Both the position numbers and the translations under genes were made by a program. Of a DNA stretch of 64,000 nt, positions 58,202 through 64,000 are shown one piece after another. The stretch lies in assembly GCF_014202335.1 (NCBI RefSeq), contig NZ_JACHGP010000012.1:62001-126000 (forward strand). Reading direction: 5' to 3'. The notes under the pieces are model-generated. The model was given only the letters and a program-made list of their open reading frames with translations. It did not search any database and was not told the origin of the DNA. Within the stretch, counting starts at the first letter, position 1. The number at the start of each line of letters is the position of its first letter. The DNA is from Mycobacterium sp. AZCC_0083. GTDB lineage: Bacteria > Actinomycetota > Actinomycetes > Mycobacteriales > Mycobacteriaceae.

Positions 58202-59011
58202 CTAGACCTTGAGGTGGTTCCTGCCGAAGATGACCGCCGACCACACCGACAGCGCCGCCGCCAGCCCCCACACCACGGCCAATGCCGAAACGGCGTTCGT
58301 GTCACCGCTTCCCAGCAAGCCGATGCGTACGACCTGCACCAGCCAGAAGACCGGGTTGATCTGGCTGACGACCGCCCATACGGGTGGCAGCTGATGGACG
58401 GAGTAGAAGATGCCGCCGAGGAATCCGAGCGGCAGCAAGATGATCGACTCCATCGAGTACACGTGGTCGAGGGACTTCGCCAGACTGCCTGCGATCACAC
58501 CCGTCTGCGCCGCCACCACCAGCACGCCGAGAGTGCCAAACAGGAACACGAAGGGCCGGGCCACGCCACCGTGGGTCAGCGGCATGCCGATCACGAGGAC
58601 ACCGGCACCCACGATCAGTCCACGCGCGATGCCACCGGTCACCAGGGCCGCGTTGATCTCCCACCATCGCAGTGGACTGGCGAACACGTCGTGGATGTAC
58701 CTGTCGCGGCGGGCTTCGAACAGGCTCGTCGTCCCGTTGAAGAATCCGACGTTCACGATCGCCTGGGCGAGCAGGCCGGGGAGGATGAACTGGCCGTAGG
58801 GCACGCCGTCCGTCGAGTCGACGTGACGGCCCAGTACCGATCCGAAGACGATGACGAACAGGATGGTCGACAGTACGGGGCCGACGATCGAGTACTGCCA
58901 GATGTTCAAGAACCGCAACACCTCCCGCTCGGCAAGCCAGAGGAACGGTGCACGCTCCGAGCGGAACGGCTCGTCGTACGGCCTGATCGTCTGAGCCTCT
59001 GCGCCGCTCAC
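58202..59011 (-). CDS. ABC-2-type exporter permease
   Basis: The 269-residue protein has six membrane helices and the ABC-2 pattern of DrrB-like permeases: LNIWQYSIVGPVLSTILFVI, YGQFILPGLLAQAIV, RRDRYIHDVFASPLRWWEI, and LLPLGFLGGIFYSVHQLP. It pairs with the ATPase encoded just upstream (ATGA overlap). The two should form an exporter for a drug, lipid or polysaccharide. Its place inside an importer/monooxygenase operon suggests that it expels a toxic substrate or product. Confidence 0.87.
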   Translation of the reverse strand: MSGAEAQTIRPYDEPFRSERAPFLWLAEREVLRFLNIWQYSIVGPVLSTILFVIVFGSVLGRHVDSTDGVPYGQFILPGLLAQAIVNVGFFNGTTSLFEARRDRYIHDVFASPLRWWEINAALVTGGIARGLIVGAGVLVIGMPLTHGGVARPFVFLFGTLGVLVVAAQTGVIAGSLAKSLDHVYSMESIILLPLGFLGGIFYSVHQLPPVWAVVSQINPVFWLVQVVRIGLLGSGDTNAVSALAVVWGLAAALSVWSAVIFGRNHLKV

Positions 59012-59793
59012 GGGGTGACCTCCGCAGCGATGACCCTCGCGTAGACCTCGGAGATGTCACGTGCCTCGTATCGGTCACGCAGGGATGCCGCCGACCCTCG
59101 GTCCATGATCCGGCCCGCCCGGATGACCGCGATCTCGTCGCAGAGCGCTTCGGCTTCCTCCAGGTAGTGCGTGGTCAGCAGGATCGTCGTGCCTGCGGCG
59201 TTGAGCCTGGAGATGAATCCCCATATCTCGGCACGTAATTCGACGTCGACGCCCGCCGTCGGTTCGTCGAGGATCAACAGGCGCGGTTGATGCATCAGGG
59301 CGCGTGCGATGACGAGGCGGCGTTGCATGCCACCGGACAGCTCGTAGGCGCGGCCGTCGGCCTTGCTCTCGAGGCGGAACAGCGCGAGCAGCTCGTCGGC
59401 GCGGCGCACGGCGGTCTTGCGTCCGATGCCGTGGTAGCCGGCGTGGTAGATCAGGAGCTGTCGGACCGACAGGAAGCGATCGACGTTGATCTCCTGCTCG
59501 GCAAGACCGATGAGTCGCCGGGCCTCCCTGGTCCGATAGTCGTGCCCGAAGACGGTCAGCGCACCCGATGTCGGCTTGACGATGTTGCACACCGAACCGA
59601 TGAGGGTGGTCTTGCCTGCCCCGTTGGGCCCGAGCAGACCGAAGAATGCGCCGTCGTCGAGTTGCAGATCGAGGTCGGGTACCGCGACGAAGCCGTCGGC
59701 ATAGACCTTGCGGAGCCCCTTGATGGACAGGGCAGGCGGAACGTTGGCGCTGCCGGCCGGTGAGGCCGACACGCCAGGATCAGAAAGTGTCAC
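59008..59793 (-). CDS. ABC-2-type exporter ATPase (DrrA-like)
   Basis: The 261-residue protein starts at GTG 59793, overlapping the monooxygenase stop by GTGA. The ATPase core has Walker A GPNGAGKTTLIGSV, Q-loop GLAEQEINVDRFLS, signature LSGGMQRRLVIARAL and Walker B LLILDEPTAGVDVELR, then LTTHYLEEAEALCDE. The extended C-terminal tail is short. It drives the permease of the next gene. Confidence 0.9.
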   Translation of the reverse strand: MTLSDPGVSASPAGSANVPPALSIKGLRKVYADGFVAVPDLDLQLDDGAFFGLLGPNGAGKTTLIGSVCNIVKPTSGALTVFGHDYRTREARRLIGLAEQEINVDRFLSVRQLLIYHAGYHGIGRKTAVRRADELLALFRLESKADGRAYELSGGMQRRLVIARALMHQPRLLILDEPTAGVDVELRAEIWGFISRLNAAGTTILLTTHYLEEAEALCDEIAVIRAGRIMDRGSAASLRDRYEARDISEVYARVIAAEVTP

Positions 59794-61136
59794 ACCGCAG
59801 AGTGTGCATCGTCGGTCTGGAACTGATTCGCCGGGATCGGAAGGCCGTAGTGGTCGCGCAGGGTGGTGCCGCGGTAGTCCTCGCGGAACAGCCCCTTGCC
59901 CCGCAGGATGGGCAGCACGTGCTCGATGAACGTCTCGAGAGACGACGGCAGCGCAGGCGCCATGATGTTGAAACCGTCGGCGGCGCCGCCCTCGAACCAC
60001 GCGATGATCGTGTCGGCGATCTGCTCCGGAGTGCCGACGAACGTGAAGTGCCCGCGACCGCCGCCAAGGCGCGAAAGGACCTCCCGGACCGTGAGATCCT
60101 CCCGCTGGGCCATCTCGATGATGAGGTCCGAGCGGCTCTGCGTGCCTTGCAGTTTGGGCCGAGCCAGGATGGAGGCGGGCAACGGCTCGTCGAGGTCGAA
60201 CGCCGACGTGTCGGTCTCGAAGATGTTCGCCAGTTGCCACAGGCCGTATTCCGGCACTCGAAGGTCGTCGAAGGTCTTCGCCAGCTCCTGGGCCTCGGCC
60301 TCCGTCGAGCCGATGAACGGCACGATGCCGGGCAGCACCAGCACGGCCTCTGGGTTGCGGCCCGCCGCCCTCGTCCGTGCCTTGATGTCGCCGTAGAAGT
60401 CGGCGGCGCGCTCGTAGGTCTGGTGGGCGGTGAAGATGGCCTCGGCATGTCGGGCCGCGAAGTCCTTGCCGTCCTCCGAGGATCCGGCTTGCACCAGCAG
60501 CGGGTATCCCTGGGGCGGCCGTTCGACGTTGAGGGCTCCCGCTACCTTGAAGTGGCTGCCGGCGTGCCCGATGGCGTGCAGACGTTTCGGATCGGCGTAG
60601 CGGCCCGAAACCTTGTCGGCAAGAACGGCTTCGCTCTCCCAGCTGTCCCACAACGCCTTGGCGACGTGGAGGAACTCGTTGGCGCGTACGTAGCGCACCG
60701 CGTGGTCGGGCCGATCGTCGAGGCCGAAGTTGGCGGCTTCGTCGGCACCCGCCGACGTCACGATGTTCCATCCGGCCCGGCCACCGCTGACGTGATCGAC
60801 CGATGCGAGCCTGCGCGCCAGGTTGTAGGGCTCGTTGTAGGTCGACGACACGGTTGCGATCAGCCCGATGCGGCTGGTGTGCTGCGCCAGAGCGGTCAGC
60901 AGGGTCAGTGGTTCGAGCTGTCCCGGCGGACGGAACTCACCGTCGCCGGTGAGCGCGGGCCCGTCGGCGAGGAACAGCGAGTCGAACTTGGCCGCCTCCG
61001 CCAACTGCGCCAACGCAATCCAGTGCGCCAGGTCGAAGTCGGCACGCGGGTTGCTCTCCGGCAGCCGCCATGCCGCCTCGTGGTGGCCGGCCTCCATGAG
61101 GAAGGCATTGAGGTGCAGCTCCCGCTGTCCGCTCAT
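59790..61136 (-). CDS. Flavin-dependent monooxygenase (LLM class, NtaA/SnaA/DszA type)
   Basis: The 448-residue protein starts at ATG 61136 (MSGQRELHLNAFLMEAGHHE). It has the FMN-binding TIM-barrel pattern of the NtaA/SnaA/DszA group: FDSLFLADGPAL, VSSTYNEPYNLARRLASVDH, SGGRAGWNIVTSAG, and LLVQAGSSEDGKDFAARHAE. Enzymes of this group use reduced FMN from a separate reductase to oxidise sulfones, sulfonates, nitrilotriacetate and similar compounds. Next to a sulfonate-type importer, C-S bond cleavage is the likeliest reaction. Confidence 0.88.
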   Translation of the reverse strand: MSGQRELHLNAFLMEAGHHEAAWRLPESNPRADFDLAHWIALAQLAEAAKFDSLFLADGPALTGDGEFRPPGQLEPLTLLTALAQHTSRIGLIATVSSTYNEPYNLARRLASVDHVSGGRAGWNIVTSAGADEAANFGLDDRPDHAVRYVRANEFLHVAKALWDSWESEAVLADKVSGRYADPKRLHAIGHAGSHFKVAGALNVERPPQGYPLLVQAGSSEDGKDFAARHAEAIFTAHQTYERAADFYGDIKARTRAAGRNPEAVLVLPGIVPFIGSTEAEAQELAKTFDDLRVPEYGLWQLANIFETDTSAFDLDEPLPASILARPKLQGTQSRSDLIIEMAQREDLTVREVLSRLGGGRGHFTFVGTPEQIADTIIAWFEGGAADGFNIMAPALPSSLETFIEHVLPILRGKGLFREDYRGTTLRDHYGLPIPANQFQTDDAHSAV

Positions 61137-61167
61137 CAGAACGCTCTCTTCGTCGCGCAAGCGCTCA

Positions 61168-62220
61168 TTAGGGCGCCTTCGAGCTGTCGAAGCCGTCGGG
61201 AAGGAGGTTGTCGGAGATGGTGTTGACGTCGACCTTCGTCGTGATCTCGCCAGCCTCGAAGAAGGCGTCACTGAGGGCCTGCTCGGCCTTGAGGTCTTCG
61301 GGGAGGAACTGGGTGATCTTGAACGGGTAGGCGTCCACGGTGGTCCTGGCATCCTCGATGGGAACACCTGTTTCCTTCGCGATGGCCTTGGCGTACTGAT
61401 CGGGATTCTGCTGGGCCCAATTGAATTCGCGACCGATGCGGGTGAGTACGTCGGCAAGGGCGGCGCGCCGGACCGGGTCGTTCAGCGACTTGTCGCTCGC
61501 CACGTAGTAGTTGTTGACCTGGTCGATCGGCGGGAGCCCCTTGGCGACGATCCGGGCGCCGTCCTTCACCGCGAGCGCGGACTGCGGGTTCCAGATGGAC
61601 CAGGCGTCCACCTTGCCGGTATTGAACGCCGTGCCGCCTGCCGCGGGGCTGAGGTAGACCAGCTGAACGTCCTTGGGCGTGAGGCCCACGCTCTTGAGCG
61701 CGAGCAGCGCCAGGCCGTGGGCGGAGCTGCCCTGTGGGATGGCGATCCGCTTGCCCTTGAGGTCGGCCAGGGTCTGGATCGGTGAATCCTTTGGCACGAT
61801 GATGTTCTCGGCGGCCTTGGTGGGATCAGAGCCGCGCTGCACGGCCACGATCTTGAAGCCGAACTGCTTTGCCGCCCCGGTGATCGGCGGGACGTCGCCC
61901 ACCGAGCCGAGGTCGATGTCACCGGTGGCAGCGGCCTGCACCAGAGGTGGACCGTAGTCGAACCGGGCGAACTTGACCTTGTACGGCGCGTCGTCGAACA
62001 CGCCCGTGACCTTCGCCAGCTCCTCGCTGCCGTCACCGCCGTTGTCGCCGATGGTGAACGTGTACTGACTCCACTCCGGATGGCTGCCGCTGCCGGCTGA
62101 GCCGCTCAACGGCCCCAGCGAGGATTGCGGGGCCGTCGCCGAGGAGCCGCAGCCGGAAAGAGCGGTGGCCAGCGTGAGCACGACGGCTGCACCGACGATT
62201 CGGAAAGACTTGTGGGACAT
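61168..62220 (-). CDS. Sulfonate/nitrate/taurine-type substrate-binding lipoprotein (SsuA-like)
   Basis: The 350-residue protein starts at ATG 62220 with AGGAG 5-6 nt upstream. The signal peptide ends in the lipobox LSGC. The body follows the SsuA/NrtA pattern: PPLVQAAATGDIDLGSVGDV, QTLADLKGKRIAIPQGSSAH, and VDAWSIWNPQSALAVKDGAR. It should deliver an aliphatic sulfonate or related anion to the permease/ATPase encoded upstream. Spacing to the monooxygenase gene is 31 bp. Confidence 0.88.
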   Translation of the reverse strand: MSHKSFRIVGAAVVLTLATALSGCGSSATAPQSSLGPLSGSAGSGSHPEWSQYTFTIGDNGGDGSEELAKVTGVFDDAPYKVKFARFDYGPPLVQAAATGDIDLGSVGDVPPITGAAKQFGFKIVAVQRGSDPTKAAENIIVPKDSPIQTLADLKGKRIAIPQGSSAHGLALLALKSVGLTPKDVQLVYLSPAAGGTAFNTGKVDAWSIWNPQSALAVKDGARIVAKGLPPIDQVNNYYVASDKSLNDPVRRAALADVLTRIGREFNWAQQNPDQYAKAIAKETGVPIEDARTTVDAYPFKITQFLPEDLKAEQALSDAFFEAGEITTKVDVNTISDNLLPDGFDSSKAP

Positions 62221-62257
62221 GGGTTCTCCTGTGTATTTCTGGGTGATACGAAACGTT

Positions 62258-62989
62258 TTAGTGCTGGCTGGCCAGGCCGAGGTCTGCCAGCAGGGCCGCC
62301 CGGATTTCCTCACGGGCCACGCTCGCCTCCCTGGCGCTGGCCGACAGCTGTACCTGGTGGGCGTTGCCGATGCGCCCGTTGCTCATGACGACGATGCGGT
62401 CGGCAAGGGCGATCGCTTCATCGACGTCGTGGGTGACGAGCAGCATGGAGGCGTGATGCTTGCGGCGCAGTTCGCGAACCAGATCGTGCATCCGCACCCG
62501 GGTGATCGCGTCCAGCGATGCGAACGGCTCGTCGAGCAGGATCAGCTCTGGTTCGGAGACCAGCGCACGGGCGAGCGCGACGCGCTGGGCCTCGCCACCC
62601 GAAAGCTGCTTGGGCCAAGCGTTCTCGCGGCCGGCCAGATTGACCTCGCCGAGCGCCTCACGCGCCCGCTGATCGGCGTCCGGGCCTCGCAGGCCCAACG
62701 TGACGTTGCGAAGAACGCGCTGCCAGGGAAGCAGACGGTCGGCCTGGAACACGATTGCCCGCTTCGCAGGAACCTCGATGCGGCCGCCATCCGGTTTGTC
62801 CAACCCGGCAAGCAGTCGCAGCAGGGTGCTCTTTCCGCAGCCCGACGGACCAAGAAGGACGACGAGTTCCTCGTCTCCGATCGTCAGATCGAGATGGTCG
62901 AGCACCACCCGGTCACCGAACGTACGGACGACCTGTTCAACGAGCACACCGGTCTGCTGACGGGGTGCGGCCGCTACGGCGCCGCTCAC
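62258..62989 (-). CDS. ABC importer ATPase (SsuB-like)
   Basis: The 243-residue ATPase has Walker A GPSGCGKSTLLRLLAG, Q-loop IVFQADRLLPWQRVLRNV, signature LSGGEAQRVALARALV, and Walker B LILLDEPFASLDAITR followed by LLVTHDVDEAIALADR. The segment LLPWxxVxxNV is typical of SsuB, TauB and NrtD. The start overlaps the permease stop by 4 bp. Confidence 0.92.
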   Translation of the reverse strand: MSGAVAAAPRQQTGVLVEQVVRTFGDRVVLDHLDLTIGDEELVVLLGPSGCGKSTLLRLLAGLDKPDGGRIEVPAKRAIVFQADRLLPWQRVLRNVTLGLRGPDADQRAREALGEVNLAGRENAWPKQLSGGEAQRVALARALVSEPELILLDEPFASLDAITRVRMHDLVRELRRKHHASMLLVTHDVDEAIALADRIVVMSNGRIGNAHQVQLSASAREASVAREEIRAALLADLGLASQH

Positions 62990-63885
62990 GTCGCCTCATA
63001 ACTGGGCCGCCACCGCAACAGCACCCGCTCGAGGCTGCGGACGAGCTGGTCGGCGACAAGACCAAGGATCGAATAGATCACCAAGCCCACGAAGACCTTG
63101 TTGGTCTGTAGATACGTCTGAGCCTGCGTAATGAGGAAGCCGAGCCCCGCATCGGCGTTGACGGTCTCGGCCGCGACCAGGCCAAGGATGCTGTAGGCCA
63201 GCGAGAAGCGCAGACCGACCAGGAAACCCGGAAGTGCACCTGGCACCAGCACCCGGGTGACCACGCGCCACGAGCCAGCACCGGTGGTGCGGGCCATCTC
63301 GATCAGGCGCTGGTCGACACCACGGATCGCCGCGAAGAGGTTCAGGTACATCGGCACGCCTGCGCCGAAGGCGATCAGCAGAATCTTCGTCAGCTCGTCG
63401 ATGCCGAACCACACGACCATCAGCGGTAGCACCGCGAGCAGCGGGATGGTGTTCAGGATCTGCGCGAGGCCGTTGAACAGGTACTCACCACTGCGAAGGA
63501 ATCCGCCGAGCACGCCGGTCACGATGCCGACACTCAACCCGAGCAGCAGGCCAATCCCCGCCCGCTGCAACGAGATCGCCAGATCAGGACCCAGGACTCC
63601 GTCCTTCCAGAGGGTTATCGTCGTGCTGACGATGTCGCTCGGGGCCGGTGCATACGTGGGCTTCAAGACGCCGGTCTTGGCGAGGATCTCCCACACGATG
63701 AGGAGCACGACCGGCGTCGTGTAGATGCCCAGCGGCCAGCGAAGCCTGCGGCGCAACGTCCCGAGGACGGTCTGGCGCCGGACACTGCCGGGCAGGAAGA
63801 CGTCGCGAGGCCGCGACGGCGCGGGTGCTGCGGGCGCAATTCCGGACGGGGCCCCCGGCTTCGGGGCGACGATGACGTTGGTCAT
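62986..63885 (-). CDS. ABC importer permease (SsuC-like)
   Basis: The 299-residue permease has six helices after a Pro/Ala-rich cytoplasmic N-terminus. The EAA loop is EMARTTGAGSWRVVTRVLVP followed by GALPGFLVGLRFSLAYSI. Other SsuC/TauC features are GILLGLSVGIVTGVLGG and IPLLAVLPLMVVWFGIDELT. It forms the channel of the sulfonate-type importer. Its ATG overlaps the TGA of a further upstream gene that runs out of the window. Confidence 0.9.
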   Translation of the reverse strand: MTNVIVAPKPGAPSGIAPAAPAPSRPRDVFLPGSVRRQTVLGTLRRRLRWPLGIYTTPVVLLIVWEILAKTGVLKPTYAPAPSDIVSTTITLWKDGVLGPDLAISLQRAGIGLLLGLSVGIVTGVLGGFLRSGEYLFNGLAQILNTIPLLAVLPLMVVWFGIDELTKILLIAFGAGVPMYLNLFAAIRGVDQRLIEMARTTGAGSWRVVTRVLVPGALPGFLVGLRFSLAYSILGLVAAETVNADAGLGFLITQAQTYLQTNKVFVGLVIYSILGLVADQLVRSLERVLLRWRPSYEAT

Positions 63886-64000
63886 GCCGCGCGCTTCCCG
63901 ACCGGTGCCACTGGTGGCATGGATCGTGTTCGCGTCGATGGGCGTGCCTTGGGGGCGGGTGGTGTGAACACGGGCGTGCCTCCGGCCGGGCGCGCCGCGG
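63882..64000 (-). CDS. C-terminal end of an upstream operon gene, cut by the window edge
   Basis: A minus-strand frame open from the window edge reads ...AGGTPVFTPPAPKARPST and ends ...PVAPVGKRAA at the TGA that overlaps the permease start (ATGA). About 39 residues are visible, rich in Pro, Ala and Arg, as expected for a disordered tail. The overlap favours a real gene; its identity cannot be told. Confidence 0.4.
   Translation of the reverse strand, partial: AARPAGGTPVFTPPAPKARPSTRTRSMPPVAPVGKRAA

Overview
The window is high-GC actinobacterial chromosome from the family Mycobacteriaceae, most likely a fast-growing environmental mycobacterium (Mycolicibacterium type). The strongest evidence is the block at 45.1-56.2 kb. 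It keeps the gene order and protein lengths of the M. tuberculosis Rv3193c-Rv3198A region: UPF0182 membrane protein, PDZ/Lon-like protease, Rv3195-like and Rv3196-like proteins, ABC1 kinase, WhiB7, UvrD2 and mycoredoxin. It lies next to an initiator tRNA-Met gene. A PknK-like kinase, a BacA-like transporter and a cutinase also fit a mycobacterium.

Layout. 0-1.3 kb: VOC/ArsR pair and a VapBC-type toxin-antitoxin module, each with a palindromic operator. 1.4-6.2 kb: crotonase, BacA/SbmA-type ABC transporter and a divergent type I ABC exporter. 6.4-10.3 kb: unknown protein, remnant of an MFS transporter, monofunctional catalase with an ankyrin partner, and a dehydrogenase. 10.3-12.3 kb: two overlapping genes for a membrane protein and a long Ala/Glu coiled coil. 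12.4-14.8 kb: alpha/beta hydrolase and SDR divergent from a TetR regulator. 14.8-22.2 kb: two divergent operons holding every enzyme expected for import and breakdown of N-acetyl-D-glucosaminate or D-glucosaminate through KDG and KDPG. 22.2-26.9 kb: amino-acid-binding lipoprotein, an ammonia-lyase homologue that lacks the Ala-Ser-Gly triad from which the MIO cofactor forms, a LysR regulator and a BesD/HalD-like iron oxygenase. A 15-bp element is repeated exactly, in the same orientation and at nearly the same distance, ahead of the lipoprotein and oxygenase genes.

27.2-32.7 kb: jetA-jetB-jetC (MksF-MksE-MksB), a Wadjet-type SMC operon with no jetD nuclease next to it. 32.7-38.6 kb: two convergent operons of membrane proteins ending in a histidine kinase (+) and a response regulator (-) whose 3' ends overlap. 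TCAGC(G) direct repeats at 10-11 bp spacing stand at both outer ends. The response regulator reads as frameshifted. 38.6-45.0 kb: an intact initiator tRNA-Met plus two 41-47 bp copies of its 3' half, all in one orientation. These bound two small segments, one with a cutinase gene and one with a PknK-like kinase gene, that look like remains of tandem integrations; no integrase is visible. 45.1-56.2 kb: the conserved core block, with a classical whiB7 leader (promoter, upstream ORF, attenuator). 56.3-64.0 kb: a tightly packed minus-strand operon joining a sulfonate/nitrate-type ABC importer, a two-component-type flavin monooxygenase, an ABC-2 exporter and an APS-reductase/fumarate-reductase-like flavoprotein with a 2x[4Fe-4S] ferredoxin.

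Calls rest on reading the sequence and on knowledge of the protein families. No database search was run, so names of specific substrates are inferences.
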